A stretch of 64,000 nt of DNA. It comes from an uncultured Lachnospiraceae bacterium (GTDB lineage Bacteria; Bacillota; Clostridia; Lachnospirales; Lachnospiraceae). A program made the position numbers and the translations under genes. Below the pieces are notes generated by a model. That model had not been told where the DNA came from. It did not search any database and saw only the letters and a program-made list of their open reading frames with translations. This document shows, piece by piece, positions 34,265-44,081 of this stretch; position 1 is the first letter of the stretch; each line of letters opens with the position of its first letter. The stretch is taken from the NCBI GenBank assembly GCA_949949005.1, contig CATLHM010000013.1, positions 1 through 64,000 of the forward strand, given 5' to 3'.

Positions 34265-35815
34265 ATGGATTTGTTTATTAAATTAATTATGTTGCTTGTG
34301 TTTTTCGGCGTCATGATCGGCATCGGGCTTTACTGCCGAAAGCACGCCACGGATGTGAACGGTTTCGTGCTGGGAGGAAGAAGCGTGGGGCCCTGGCTCA
34401 CCGCCTTTGCCTATGGAACCAGCTATTTTTCGGCAGTGGTTTTCGTAGGGTATGCGGGGCAGTTCGGATGGAAATACGGAATTGCCGCCACCTGGGCGGG
34501 ACTTGGGAACGCTTTTTTGGGCTCCCTTCTTGCCTGGGCGGTGTTAGGGCGCAGAACCCGTATTATGACCCAGCACTTAGACAGTGCCACCATGCCGGAG
34601 TTTTTCGGCCAGCGCTTCGGGAGCAAGCCCCTGAAGCTGGCGGCCTCAGCGATCATTTTTATCTTTTTGATTCCTTACACGGCTAGCCTTTACAACGGAC
34701 TGAGCCGGCTCTTTGGCATGGCCTTTGACATTGATTACAGCGTCTGCGTGGTGGTTATGGCAGTGCTTACCGGGATTTATGTTATTGCGGGAGGCTATAT
34801 GGCTACTGCCATCAACGACTTTATCCAAGGTATCATCATGATTTTCGGTATCATTGCGGTGATCGTTGCGGTATTAAACAGCCAGGGGGGTTTTCTTGCG
34901 GCCTTAAATGCCCTTTCCCAGGTGAGCGACGAGAGCGTATCTTCCGCGCCGGGAGTATTTAATTCCTTTTTCGGGCCGGATCCTGCCAACCTTTTGGGCG
35001 TGGTGATTCTTACCAGCCTGGGAACCTGGGGCCTGCCCCAGATGGTACAGAAGTTTTATGCCATCAAGAGCGAGAGCGCCATCAACAAAGGAATGGTGAT
35101 CTCCACCATCTTTGCCACCATCGTTGCCGGCGGCTGCTATTTTCTGGGCGGTTTCGGCCGTCTGTTCAGCGACAGGATCGACATTGCGGCGAACGGCTAT
35201 GATTCGGTGGTGCCTGCCATGCTCTCCGGTCTTCCCACCATCCTGATCGCGGTGGTGGTTATTCTGGTGCTTTCCGCCTCCATGTCCACCCTTTCCTCCC
35301 TGGTATTGGCATCAAGCTCTACCTTGACGCTGGACTTTATTAAAGGTAATATAATAAAAGAGATGGATGAGAAAAAGCAGGTAAAATGGATGCGCGCCCT
35401 TCTGGTGGTGTTTATCGCCGTTTCAGTGGTGCTTGCGCTGATTCAATACCGTTCTAATGTCACCTTTATTGCGCAGCTTATGGGTGTGAGCTGGGGAGCC
35501 CTGGCAGGGGCATTTCTGGCGCCTTTCCTCTATGGTTTATATTGGAAGCGGACGACCAAGACGGCCTGTTGGGTGAGCTTTTTATTTTCTACAATCGTGA
35601 TGCTCGCAAACATTTTCTTCCGCCCTGCCTTTCCGGCCTATTTGCAGTCGCCCATCAATGCAGGGGCCTTTTGTATGCTGGCAGGGCTGGTGATCGTGCC
35701 TGTGGTGAGCGCATTTACCAAAGCGCCCGCTCAGAAGGTATTGGAGGATATTTTCTCCTGCTATGAGAAGAAGGTGACGGTCTCTGTGAAGGATTCCATC
35801 GGGGAACAGAACTAA
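34265..35815 (+). CDS. Sodium:solute symporter (SSS family)
   Basis: Protein of 516 residues from ATG 34265 (AGAGG nine bases upstream, with GTG at 34262 as alternative). Thirteen membrane helices of the SSS (SLC5-like) fold, with LGGRSVGPWLTAFAYGTSYFSAVVFVGYAG at the start and GGYMATAINDFIQGIIMIF in helix 5 giving the family signature. It probably imports a carboxylate with Na+. In this operon, aromatic acids such as phenylacetate or indole-3-acetate are the likely cargo, which is inference from neighbours. The product could also export such acids, but the CoA ligases nearby favour uptake. Confidence 0.92.
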   Translation: MDLFIKLIMLLVFFGVMIGIGLYCRKHATDVNGFVLGGRSVGPWLTAFAYGTSYFSAVVFVGYAGQFGWKYGIAATWAGLGNAFLGSLLAWAVLGRRTRIMTQHLDSATMPEFFGQRFGSKPLKLAASAIIFIFLIPYTASLYNGLSRLFGMAFDIDYSVCVVVMAVLTGIYVIAGGYMATAINDFIQGIIMIFGIIAVIVAVLNSQGGFLAALNALSQVSDESVSSAPGVFNSFFGPDPANLLGVVILTSLGTWGLPQMVQKFYAIKSESAINKGMVISTIFATIVAGGCYFLGGFGRLFSDRIDIAANGYDSVVPAMLSGLPTILIAVVVILVLSASMSTLSSLVLASSSTLTLDFIKGNIIKEMDEKKQVKWMRALLVVFIAVSVVLALIQYRSNVTFIAQLMGVSWGALAGAFLAPFLYGLYWKRTTKTACWVSFLFSTIVMLANIFFRPAFPAYLQSPINAGAFCMLAGLVIVPVVSAFTKAPAQKVLEDIFSCYEKKVTVSVKDSIGEQN

Positions 35816-35831
35816 AGGAGGAAAAGGAACT

Positions 35832-37559
35832 ATGAAAACACTGATGCTTGGCAACGAAGCGGTTGCCAGGGGCCTTTATGAGGCGGGGTGCAGCTTTGTG
35901 TCCAGCTATCCGGGGACGCCCAGCACGGAGATTACCGAGTGCGCCGCCAAATATGAGGAGCTCTACGCGGAATGGGCTCCCAATGAAAAGGTGGCTCTCG
36001 AGGCGGCTATGGGAGCCAGCCTGGCCGGGAAGAGGAGCTTCTGCGCCATGAAGCATGTGGGCCTGAACGTGGCGGCGGATCCCCTTTTTACCATTTCCTA
36101 TACCGGAGTGAACGCAGGGCTTGTGATCGGCGTGGCCGACGATGCCGGGATGCATAGCTCCCAGAATGAGCAGGATTCCCGTCACTACGCGAGGGCGGCC
36201 AAGATTCCCATGTTGGAGCCCTCAGACTCTGCGGAGGCCCTGGCTTTTGCAAAGCTGGCCTATGCGCTTTCGGAAGAATATGACACGGCGGTTCTGATCA
36301 AGATGTGTACCCGTGTGAGCCACTCTCAGAGCGTGGTGGAGACGGGGGAGAGAATCCTTCCGGAGCCAAAGAAATACGAGAAGAACCCCGCCAAATATAT
36401 CATGATGCCGGCTTATGCCAAACAAAAGCACCCTCAGGTGGAGGAGCGCACCAGGGCTCTTGCGGCCTGGGCGGAGAGTGCGGAGATTAACCGGGTGGAG
36501 GAAGGGCAGGATAAGTCCTGGGGGATCATCACCTCATCCACCTGTTACCAGTATGTGAAGGAAGCCCTGAAAGATACCTACCCTGTGCTGAAGCTGGGAA
36601 TGATCTGGCCCATGCCTGAGCAGAAGATCAGGGACTTTGCAGCTTCGGTGGACAGACTTGTGGTGGTGGAGGAGCTGGACGGCTTTATCGAGGAGCACTG
36701 CAGGAATCTGGGCCTTAAGGTATCCGGCAAGGAGCTCTTTGGAGGTATCGGCGAGCTGAGCCAGAATTTGGTGAAGGAAAAGCTGGGAGGCAGGGTGGAG
36801 GCCTGCGCCGCTCTGGAAGAGAACATCCCGGCCAGACCGCCGGTGATGTGTGCGGGATGCCCTCACAGAAGTATCTTTTATGTGCTCAAAAAGCTAAAGC
36901 TTACGGTTTTGGGCGATATAGGGTGCTATACTCTGGGAGCCGTTGCGCCTCTTGGGGCCATTGACACCACCATATGTATGGGGGCTTCCGTTTCCGGGCT
37001 TCACGGCTTTGTGAAGGCGGGGGATGAGGAGAATGCCGGCAGGACGGTAGCGGTGATCGGCGATTCCACCTTTATCCATTCCGGCGTCACAGGCCTGATT
37101 AATATTGCTTATAATGAATCCAACTCCACCGTAATTATACTGGATAACTCGATCACAGGCATGACGGGCCATCAGCAGAATCCCACCACGGGATATAACC
37201 TGAAAGGGGATCCCTGTACCAAGATTGATTTGGAGAGCCTTTGCCGTGCCGTGGGAATCCGGAGGGTGAAGGTGGTTGACCCTTACGATATGGAAGCCAC
37301 ACAGAACGTGATCAAAGAAGAGCTCTCCGTAAAAGAACCTTCCGTTATCATTTCCAGACGCCCCTGCGCGCTGCTTAAGTATGTGAAACACCCGGGCCCC
37401 ATCAGCTCCGATCCGGAAAAGTGCAAGGGCTGTAAGGCGTGTATGAATATCGGCTGTCCTGCCATCAGCATGGTGGACGGCAAGGCAAAGATCGACGCCA
37501 CCCTCTGTGTGGGCTGCGGGGTATGTCAGCAGCTTTGCAAATTTGACGCGCTATGCTAA
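35832..37559 (+). CDS. iorA: Indolepyruvate:ferredoxin oxidoreductase alpha subunit
   Basis: Protein of 575 residues with the IorA layout: pyrimidine-binding domain at the start (LGNEAVARGLYEAG, YPGTPSTEI), a central domain, the TPP-binding domain (GDIGCYTLG, GDSTFIHSG near 380-420), and a C-terminal ferredoxin module with two [4Fe-4S] motifs, CKGCKACMNIGC and CVGCGVCQQLC. With IorB it oxidatively decarboxylates aryl-pyruvates (from Trp, Phe, Tyr) to aryl-acetyl-CoA and reduced ferredoxin, or runs in reverse. IorB follows after 96 bases. The operon also holds aryl-acid CoA ligases. The start ATG has AAAGGAGG eight bases upstream. Confidence 0.96.
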   Translation: MKTLMLGNEAVARGLYEAGCSFVSSYPGTPSTEITECAAKYEELYAEWAPNEKVALEAAMGASLAGKRSFCAMKHVGLNVAADPLFTISYTGVNAGLVIGVADDAGMHSSQNEQDSRHYARAAKIPMLEPSDSAEALAFAKLAYALSEEYDTAVLIKMCTRVSHSQSVVETGERILPEPKKYEKNPAKYIMMPAYAKQKHPQVEERTRALAAWAESAEINRVEEGQDKSWGIITSSTCYQYVKEALKDTYPVLKLGMIWPMPEQKIRDFAASVDRLVVVEELDGFIEEHCRNLGLKVSGKELFGGIGELSQNLVKEKLGGRVEACAALEENIPARPPVMCAGCPHRSIFYVLKKLKLTVLGDIGCYTLGAVAPLGAIDTTICMGASVSGLHGFVKAGDEENAGRTVAVIGDSTFIHSGVTGLINIAYNESNSTVIILDNSITGMTGHQQNPTTGYNLKGDPCTKIDLESLCRAVGIRRVKVVDPYDMEATQNVIKEELSVKEPSVIISRRPCALLKYVKHPGPISSDPEKCKGCKACMNIGCPAISMVDGKAKIDATLCVGCGVCQQLCKFDALC

Positions 37560-37654
37560 TGCGCATGGAAATGAAGATATTTTACAAGACGCGGAGAAAG
37601 AGATAAGGTAAAATGGCTGTGTCAAAAGCACACAGGCCGGAATGGAGAGGAAAG

Positions 37655-38227
37655 ATGGAGACGAAAAATATCATGATCGTGGGCGTAGGCGGTCAGGGAA
37701 CCCTGCTTGCCAGCAAGCTTTTAGGCCGTCTGCTTCTGGGAAAGGGATTTGACGTGAAGGTCAGCGAGGTACATGGGATGAGCCAGCGGGGCGGAAGCGT
37801 GGTTACCTATGTCAGATGGGGAGAGCGGGTTTATTCTCCTATTATAGATAAGGGACAGGCGGACTGCATTCTTTCTTTTGAGCTTTTGGAGGCGGCCCGT
37901 TATACGGAGTATCTAAAGCCGGGGGGAAGGATTATTGTGAATAGCCAGCAGATTAATCCCATGCCTGTCATTGCAGGGGCGGCGGTTTATCCGGAAAAGC
38001 TGGAAGAGAAGATGAGCGCCCTTGGCGTTCATGTAGATGCCCTGGATGCCCTTGCCCTGGCGGAGCAGGCAGGCAGCAGCAAGGCTGTGAATCTGGTACT
38101 CATGGGAAGGCTTGCAAAGCATTTTGACTTTACCGAGGAGGAATGGATGGAGGCCATCGAACACAGTGTGCCGCCCAAATTCCTGGAACTGAACAAGAAA
38201 GCATTTGAGTTGGGCTTAAGTGCGTAA
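37655..38227 (+). CDS. iorB: Indolepyruvate:ferredoxin oxidoreductase beta subunit
   Basis: Protein of 190 residues from ATG 37655 (GGAGAGG eight bases upstream). It starts with the GVGGQGTLLASKLLG nucleotide/CoA-binding loop of the gamma-type 2-oxoacid oxidoreductase domain and has VHGMSQRGGSV, which completes the active site with IorA. Length fits the family. It links the ferredoxin-reducing aryl-pyruvate decarboxylation to the CoA pool. It lies between iorA and a PaaK-like ligase gene that starts 24 bases after its stop. Confidence 0.95.
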   Translation: METKNIMIVGVGGQGTLLASKLLGRLLLGKGFDVKVSEVHGMSQRGGSVVTYVRWGERVYSPIIDKGQADCILSFELLEAARYTEYLKPGGRIIVNSQQINPMPVIAGAAVYPEKLEEKMSALGVHVDALDALALAEQAGSSKAVNLVLMGRLAKHFDFTEEEWMEAIEHSVPPKFLELNKKAFELGLSA

Positions 38228-38250
38228 GAGGGAAGGAGAAAGAATCAAAA

Positions 38251-39549
38251 ATGGAACGGTATTATCAAAAAGAAATTGAGACAGCCAGCAGAGAGCAGAT
38301 CCTTGCATGGCAGAATGAGCGCCTGGTGAAGCAGGTGCATCATGTGTGGGATAACGTGCCCTACTACCGTGCAAAGATGGAGGAGAAAGGTCTTGTACCG
38401 GAGGATATTAAGGGGGTGGAGGATTTACATAAGCTTCCTTTTCTGACAAAGGACGATCTGCGGGAGGCTTATCCCTATGGCCTTTTGGCAAAGCCCCTCA
38501 AAGACTGTGTGCGTATCCAGTCCACCTCGGGAACCACAGGGCGGAGAGTGGTTGCCTTTTATACCCAGCATGACATTGACCTGTGGGAGGATTGCTGCGC
38601 CCGTGCCATTATGGCGGCAGGGGGCACCAGCGGGGATGTGTGCCATGTATGTTACGGCTACGGCCTTTTTACAGGGGGCCCCGGCCTGAACGGCGGAAGC
38701 CACAAGGTGGGATGCCTGACCCTTCCCATGTCCTCAGGAAATACGGACCGCCAATTGCAGTTTATGGTGGATCTGGAGGCTACCATTCTTTGCTGTACGC
38801 CTTCCTACGCCGCTTATCTGGCGGAGAGCATTCACGAGAGAGGGCTTCGGGACAAGATTAAACTGAAAGCGGGAATTTTTGGCGCGGAGGCATGGAGCGA
38901 GGAGATGCGTCAGGATATTCAGAATAAGCTGGGCATCAAGGCCTATGACATTTACGGGCTTACGGAGACCAGCGGCCCCGGTGTGGCTTTCGAGTGCAGC
39001 GAGCAGACCGGCATGCACATCAACGAGGATCACTTTATTGCCGAGATCATTGATCCTGATACGGGAGAGGTTCTCCCTGAGGGAAGCAAGGGAGAGCTGG
39101 TGTTCACCGCAATCACCAAGGAGGCATTTCCTCTTCTTCGCTACCGCACCAGAGACATCTGTATCCTCACCAGGGAGAAATGTTCCTGCGGCCGTACCCA
39201 TGTGAAGATGAGCAAGCCCATGGGCAGAAGCGACGATATGCTGATCGTCAAGGGCGTCAATGTGTTCCCGTCCCAGATCGAGACCGTGCTTCTGGAACAG
39301 GGTTATCCTGCAAACTATCAGATTATTGTGGATCGTGTGAAAAATTCCGACACCATCGAGGTCATGGTGGAGATGACCGCCGAAAACTTCTCCGACAACC
39401 TGGGCAGGATCACGGAGATGGAGAAATCCCTGGTATCAGCCCTTAAGGCCATGCTGGGAATCTATGCCAAGGTGCGTCTGGTGGCCCCCAAGTCCATTAC
39501 CAGGAGCGAGGGCAAGGCCGTGCGCGTCATCGACAAGCGGAAAATATAA
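38251..39549 (+). CDS. Phenylacetate--CoA ligase (PaaK-like)
   Basis: Protein of 432 residues from ATG 38251 (GGAAGGAG 11 bases upstream). Adenylation signatures: QSTSGTTGRRVVAFY, IYGLTETSGPGV and RYRTRDI, then GRSDDMLIVKGVNVFP, as in PaaK. It converts phenylacetate (or indole-acetate and related acids), ATP and CoA to the aryl-acetyl-CoA. In gut anaerobes PaaK-type ligases accompany IorAB; the pair can make aryl-pyruvate from the free acid by reductive carboxylation or recycle the product. Substrate among aryl acids is not determined. Confidence 0.93.
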   Translation: MERYYQKEIETASREQILAWQNERLVKQVHHVWDNVPYYRAKMEEKGLVPEDIKGVEDLHKLPFLTKDDLREAYPYGLLAKPLKDCVRIQSTSGTTGRRVVAFYTQHDIDLWEDCCARAIMAAGGTSGDVCHVCYGYGLFTGGPGLNGGSHKVGCLTLPMSSGNTDRQLQFMVDLEATILCCTPSYAAYLAESIHERGLRDKIKLKAGIFGAEAWSEEMRQDIQNKLGIKAYDIYGLTETSGPGVAFECSEQTGMHINEDHFIAEIIDPDTGEVLPEGSKGELVFTAITKEAFPLLRYRTRDICILTREKCSCGRTHVKMSKPMGRSDDMLIVKGVNVFPSQIETVLLEQGYPANYQIIVDRVKNSDTIEVMVEMTAENFSDNLGRITEMEKSLVSALKAMLGIYAKVRLVAPKSITRSEGKAVRVIDKRKI

Positions 39550-39592
39550 AAGAGGATTAAAAAAGCTGATTCAATTAAGGGAGGAGAACAAT

Positions 39593-40024
39593 ATGACAAT
39601 ACCTCAAATTTCGGTATTCCTTGAAAACAAAGCGGGACAGCTTGCGGATATTACCGGTATTTTATCGGATAACCAGGTAAATATGCGGGCAATCAATATT
39701 GCAGAGACGGCGGATTACGGCGTTCTGCGTCTGATTGTGGATGATGCGTCGAAGGCTTCCTCCATTCTCTTAGAGCAGGGATTTATTCTGACCATGACAC
39801 CTGTGGTAGGTGTGGCTGTTCCTGACACACCGGGAGGGCTCAGCAAGGTGCTTGGCGTGATTTCCCGGGAGGAGATTGATGTGGAGTATATGTACTCTGT
39901 GTTCGGACAGAAGGACGGGCAGGCCTGCATGATCTTCCGTGTGGCGGATACAGACGCGCTCACGGCTCTTCTGGAAAAGAATGGAATCGGAACCATTGCG
40001 GGAGCGGATCTGGGGATTCACTGA
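39593..40024 (+). CDS. ACT-domain protein (two ACT repeats)
   Basis: Protein of 143 residues from ATG 39593, with GGGAGGAG eight bases upstream. Two ACT domains in tandem: residues 1-70 (SVFLENKAGQLADITGIL) and 72-143 (VAVPDTPGGLSKVLGVIS), the usual amino-acid-binding regulatory fold. Genes for this kind of protein are often found next to paaK/iorAB in Clostridia, and it may sense an aromatic amino acid and modulate the pathway enzymes. No DNA-binding domain is present. It is the last gene of the aryl-acid operon; a strong hairpin follows at 40085. Confidence 0.88.
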   Translation: MTIPQISVFLENKAGQLADITGILSDNQVNMRAINIAETADYGVLRLIVDDASKASSILLEQGFILTMTPVVGVAVPDTPGGLSKVLGVISREEIDVEYMYSVFGQKDGQACMIFRVADTDALTALLEKNGIGTIAGADLGIH

Positions 40025-40084
40025 TGGGTTAAAAATTAAGATACAGCAATCATGGATGCCAATCTATGTGGGGCATCCTGATAT

Positions 40085-40128
40085 AAAGCTAATGGGCAGT
40101 CCACTTTTGCGGACTGCCCCTTAGCTTT
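40085..40128. terminator. Large hairpin between convergent transcripts
   Basis: AAAGCTAA-GGGCAGTCC at 40085-40102 pairs with GGACTGCCC-TTAGCTTT at 40111-40128, one mismatch, 8-base loop. It would end the aryl-acid operon on plus and the chemoreceptor gene on minus. T-runs are short, so efficiency is uncertain. Confidence 0.65.
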
Positions 40129-40174
40129 GTCAGCTTTATGTAGGAAATTTCCTGACTAATTTTTATGTTTTTGC

Positions 40175-42148
40175 TCACTCGTCAGCAAGGGTGAACTGAT
40201 CTACCAGTTGCTTCAGCCCTGTGGACTCGGTAGATAGCTGTTCGCTGGCGCTCGCTCCCTCCTGGGCCGTGGTGCTGTTGTTCTGGACTACGATAGATAT
40301 CTGGTTGATTCCCTCGGAAACCTGCCAAACGGCATCGGACTGTTCACCGGCCACGGTGGCAATGCCGTCGATGGAATCCACTACGGACTGTATGCTGTCA
40401 ACCACATTCAGCAGGATATCCGCCGTCTGGCCAGCGATTTCGGTTCCCATCTGTACGGCACCCGCAGAATGCGCAATGAGAGCGGAGGTGTCTTTTGCGG
40501 CGGATGCGGATTTGCCGGCCAGTTCCCGTACCTCCTGGGCTACCACCGCGAATCCCTTGCCTGCGCTGCCTGCCCTGGCGGCTTCTACAGCGGCATTCAA
40601 AGCCAGAATATTGGTCTGGAAGGCAATGTCGTCTATGGTCTTGATAATCTTTCCGATCTCGTTGGAGCTGGTCTGTATATCTTCCATGGCTTCCATGAGC
40701 TTTTGCATCTGCTGGTTGCAAAGGGCGATCTCCTCGCCGGAATCATGGGTCTGTTCTTTTACCTGGGTAGCGCTCTCGGCGGTACTTTTCGCCTGTCTGG
40801 AAATTTCGGTGATCTGGGAAGCCAACTGTTCTACCGCGCTGGCCTGTTCGATGGTTCCCTGACTTAAGGTCTGGGCACTTGAGGATAACAGGGCGCTGGT
40901 GGAAGATACCTCCTCCGCGGAATGATTGACCTGCCGCATGATGGCGTTTAACTGTACCTTCATATTGCGCACAGAAACCAGAATATCCTGAAAACTGCCT
41001 ACATAGACTTCCTCGTGCTGGGTATCGATATCCAGATTCTGGTCTGCCAGGCTGGTGAGCAGGTAGCTGATATCATTGATGATAGTGCGCAGTCCCTCTA
41101 CCAGAGAAGAGGTGGACGCTACCAAAATGGCAGTCTCATCACGGCTTTTTACCTTTGGCATAGGGGAATCCAGATCCCCATCTACCAGCAGTTTCATCCG
41201 CTGGGCGCAGGCTTTCATGGGCTTGCTGATACTGCCGGCAAGCCGTAAGGCGATCACAACTGAGATCAGAATGGAGATCACAATGACCACAATATTAAGG
41301 GCCATGCCTTTAAATGTAGTGGCAAGATAGTTGAGCCGGGGAGCGCTGACAGCAATACTCCAGCCGTCCGTATCGTTTACAGGGGCATAAGCCACAAACC
41401 GGCTCTCTTCCTCGTTCTGGAAGCTTCCAAAACCGTTTTCGCCCCGGCGCATGGCTTCGTGGATGGCCGCCAGATCTGCAAGAGAGGGATCGTCCTGGGC
41501 CTCGGCCTCAATATTTTGCACCGTAATGGTTTCAAGGGTAATATCGGCAATGGTGTCGCCGGATTTGTTGATCATATATGCTCTGCTGTTCTCCCCGATC
41601 TGGATGGAAGATACGATGTCGTTTAAGAAGGTTTCGGGGGGAACGAAATATACCACTCCCACAATGTCGGAACCATAGATTCCCCCGGAATAGAGAGGAG
41701 CGGCAACCATAATGGACAATTCGCCGGTGATCTTACTGATCAGAGGCTCCGATACATAGATATTGCCTTCCATTGCCTGTCTTACATATTCCCGGTCAGA
41801 ATAGTCTTTTCCGTCAAAAATACTGATGCCGTCCACGCCGATAATGTTTCCCCGCTGGAAATTATGCATGGCTGCCCGCTCGTCGATAATGGATTTTTTG
41901 ACATCTGTGGAAACCTCCATATCGGAAAGCTGCGGAATACAGCCCGTATCCATGGCGACATTTTTGTAGGCCATTAACTCCTGTTCCACGCGTTCTGCCG
42001 CTAACACTGCGGTTTCGCTCATCATATGTTCTACCGTGTCGATGGTGCTGGTGTAATTGGGTATGATGCTGGAAATGCCCACCGCAACCAAAGCCGCCAG
42101 AACAGTCAGAATGAGGCACAAAGTTATTTTTGCCCGAATACTTTTCAT
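40175..42148 (-). CDS. Methyl-accepting chemotaxis protein with dCache sensor
   Basis: Receptor of 657 residues: signal-anchor helix (about 7-28), extracellular dCache domain (about 40-280; [23 protein letters not shown] is typical), second helix near 283-306, HAMP, and the signalling domain with the tip [20 protein letters not shown]. It differs from the receptor at 5297 in its ligand domain. Ligands of dCache receptors are usually amino acids or carboxylates; the neighbouring aryl-acid operon makes these reasonable candidates, though this is guesswork. Start ATG 42146-42148 has GGGGGTAG eight bases upstream. No che genes are in this window. Confidence 0.93.
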   Translation of the reverse strand: MKSIRAKITLCLILTVLAALVAVGISSIIPNYTSTIDTVEHMMSETAVLAAERVEQELMAYKNVAMDTGCIPQLSDMEVSTDVKKSIIDERAAMHNFQRGNIIGVDGISIFDGKDYSDREYVRQAMEGNIYVSEPLISKITGELSIMVAAPLYSGGIYGSDIVGVVYFVPPETFLNDIVSSIQIGENSRAYMINKSGDTIADITLETITVQNIEAEAQDDPSLADLAAIHEAMRRGENGFGSFQNEEESRFVAYAPVNDTDGWSIAVSAPRLNYLATTFKGMALNIVVIVISILISVVIALRLAGSISKPMKACAQRMKLLVDGDLDSPMPKVKSRDETAILVASTSSLVEGLRTIINDISYLLTSLADQNLDIDTQHEEVYVGSFQDILVSVRNMKVQLNAIMRQVNHSAEEVSSTSALLSSSAQTLSQGTIEQASAVEQLASQITEISRQAKSTAESATQVKEQTHDSGEEIALCNQQMQKLMEAMEDIQTSSNEIGKIIKTIDDIAFQTNILALNAAVEAARAGSAGKGFAVVAQEVRELAGKSASAAKDTSALIAHSAGAVQMGTEIAGQTADILLNVVDSIQSVVDSIDGIATVAGEQSDAVWQVSEGINQISIVVQNNSTTAQEGASASEQLSTESTGLKQLVDQFTLADE

Positions 42149-42357
42149 TTTTGCTACCCCCTGCTATCTAAATGTAATATTTTGGCTGCCAAATTCAGCC
42201 ATTCTATATAAATATTATAGGGTTGCAAAACTGTACTGTCAATGGAAATTCCCAAGGCTGCACGGAAACTTTTAGGGCCCGGATTACCCTCTGGCCCGTG
42301 TGTTTTTCAGGGTTATTTTTAGTACATCCTTGTGGTCAGAGAGGGCAGGAAATGGAA

Positions 42358-42389
42358 ATGTAAACTCAAAATAAAAACAGGTTGACAAT
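42358..42389 (+). promoter_or_regulatory. BirA operator before the biotin operon
   Basis: ATGTAAACT (42358-42366) and AGGTTGACAA (42379-42388) are inverted half sites about 12 bp apart, close to the TTGTAAACC/GGTTTACAA consensus of biotin-protein-ligase repressor. The right half overlaps the -35 TTGACA (42382-42387) of the operon, so biotinyl-AMP-bound BirA would block transcription. Confidence 0.65.
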
Positions 42390-42454
42390 TCAGATTCTTT
42401 TTGGTAATTTATACTACGGATATAACACTAAGAAGACCGAAAAAAGGAGAAAAA

Positions 42455-43006
42455 ATGGAGCAGAAGAGCAGAATTCAAAAAATGGCGATGTGTAGTCTGT
42501 TTACGGCATTGACGGCGGTGGGAGCCTTTATCAAAATTCCCATCCCGGTGGTTCCCTTTACCCTACAGTTTCTTTTTACCATGCTGGCAGGGCTTTTTCT
42601 GGGAGGAAAGCTGGGAGCAATCAGCGTAGGGGCCTATGCGCTGCTGGGACTGGCAGGGCTTCCAGTCTTTGCGGAGGGAGGGGGCTTTTGGTACATAATA
42701 AAGCCAAGTTTTGGCTATATCATCGGATTTGTTTTGGGAAGCTACGTGACCGGAAAACTGACGGAAAAAAGAGAGGGCATGACCTATGGCAGGATTCTGG
42801 CGGCGAACTTTATCGGCCTTGGAATCGTCTATGGGGTTGGGATGGTCTACTATTATGTGATCTGTAATTTCGTGATCCATACTCCTATCGGCATAGGGCC
42901 TTTGTTTTTGTATTGCTTTCTGTTGGCGGTGCCGGGAGATATTGGCCTTTGCTTTGGGGCGGCGGCTCTGGCAAAGCGTGTCAGGCCCATGATAGAAAAA
43001 ATTTAA
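42455..43006 (+). CDS. bioY: Biotin transporter BioY (S component)
   Basis: Protein of 183 residues from ATG 42455 (AAAAGGAG seven bases upstream). Six membrane helices with the BioY signature GAFIKIPIPVVPFTLQFLFTMLAG and LAGLPVFAEGGG. As an S component it binds biotin and uses the shared ECF energising module encoded elsewhere. It heads the biotin operon behind the BirA-like operator, so the cell both imports and partly makes biotin. Length and start fit the family. Confidence 0.95.
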   Translation: MEQKSRIQKMAMCSLFTALTAVGAFIKIPIPVVPFTLQFLFTMLAGLFLGGKLGAISVGAYALLGLAGLPVFAEGGGFWYIIKPSFGYIIGFVLGSYVTGKLTEKREGMTYGRILAANFIGLGIVYGVGMVYYYVICNFVIHTPIGIGPLFLYCFLLAVPGDIGLCFGAAALAKRVRPMIEKI

Positions 43007-43106
43007 GTGCAATATAACTTGCAAGTGGACGGGATAGGGTGCAGAATACTGTGTGAGGCAACGGTTTTCCGCTTCATGTAAGAGAAAGGGAGAGGATGGC
43101 AGGAAG

Positions 43107-44081
43107 ATGAGCTTTGTGGATGAGATGAAGGAAAAAGTGTTGAGGGGCGAGCACATTCAGCGGCAGGAGGCTTTGCGCCTCTGGGAGGAGCCCCTGGAAG
43201 AACTGAAAAAGGCCGCAGACGAGATACGGGAAAAGGTCTGCGGAAACGGGTTTGATCTTTGCACGATCGTGAACGGAAAGTGCGGAAGGTGTTCTGAGGA
43301 TTGTAAATACTGCGCCCAGAGCGTCCATTACCGGACGGCCTGTGAGGAAACCTATCCTCTGCTTTCCACAGAGGAATTGCTGGCAGGGGCAAAGCATAAT
43401 GCAGGGCAGGGGGTGCTGCGTTATTCCATAGTGACCTCCGGCAAACGGCTTTCCCACCGGGAGGTGGATCAGGTTTGCGAGAGCATCAAAAGGATCAAAG
43501 CGGAAACCTCCATAGAGGTATGCGTCTCCTTCGGCCTGCTGGGGGAAGAGGAGTTTCGTAAAATCAGAAAGGCAGGCGCATCCAGGGTGCATTGTAATCT
43601 GGAATCCTCTGCCCGGTATTTTCCCATGGTTTGCACCACTCATACCTATGCGGAAAAAATCGAGACGCTCAAGGCCGCAAAGCGGGCGGGGCTCTCTATC
43701 TGTTCCGGCGGGATTCTGGGGCTGGGAGAGAGTGTGGAGGATCGGATAGATATGGTGCTGACCGCAAGAGAGCTTGGAGTAAAGTCCGTTCCGGTGAACA
43801 TATTGAATCCCATTCCCGGCACTCCTTACGAAAAGAGAAAGCCTCTGGACAATGAGGAGGCCTGCCGGTGCGTGGCTCTTTTCCGGTTTCTGATTCCGGA
43901 CGCTTCCATCAGGCTGGCAGGAGGAAGAGGGCTGGTGGGAGACAAGGGAAAGGCCTGCTTTATGAGCGGGGCCAACGCGGCAATTTCAGGGGATATGCTG
44001 ACAACCGCAGGAATTACGGTGGAGACGGATATGGAACTTTTACATACTTTGGGATTCGAGGTGAAACGCTGCAATGGCTAA
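43107..44081 (+). CDS. bioB: Biotin synthase
   Basis: Protein of 324 residues from ATG 43107 (AGGAAG seven bases upstream). Radical SAM cysteines CSEDCKYC near residue 60 bind the [4Fe-4S] cluster; an auxiliary cluster is bound by further cysteines. The TIM-barrel segments (ASRVHCNLESS, LGLGESVEDRI) are typical. It inserts sulfur into dethiobiotin to make biotin. The gene end overlaps the next gene bioD by eight bases, so the two are translationally coupled. Consistent with anaerobic lifestyle, as the enzyme is oxygen sensitive. Confidence 0.96.
   Translation: MSFVDEMKEKVLRGEHIQRQEALRLWEEPLEELKKAADEIREKVCGNGFDLCTIVNGKCGRCSEDCKYCAQSVHYRTACEETYPLLSTEELLAGAKHNAGQGVLRYSIVTSGKRLSHREVDQVCESIKRIKAETSIEVCVSFGLLGEEEFRKIRKAGASRVHCNLESSARYFPMVCTTHTYAEKIETLKAAKRAGLSICSGGILGLGESVEDRIDMVLTARELGVKSVPVNILNPIPGTPYEKRKPLDNEEACRCVALFRFLIPDASIRLAGGRGLVGDKGKACFMSGANAAISGDMLTTAGITVETDMELLHTLGFEVKRCNG

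Noticed and set aside
32113..39549. Operon considered a classical aerobic phenylacetate (paa) degradation cluster
   Set aside because: The oxygenase genes paaABCDE and ring-opening genes are absent; IorAB points to an anaerobic ferredoxin-linked role.
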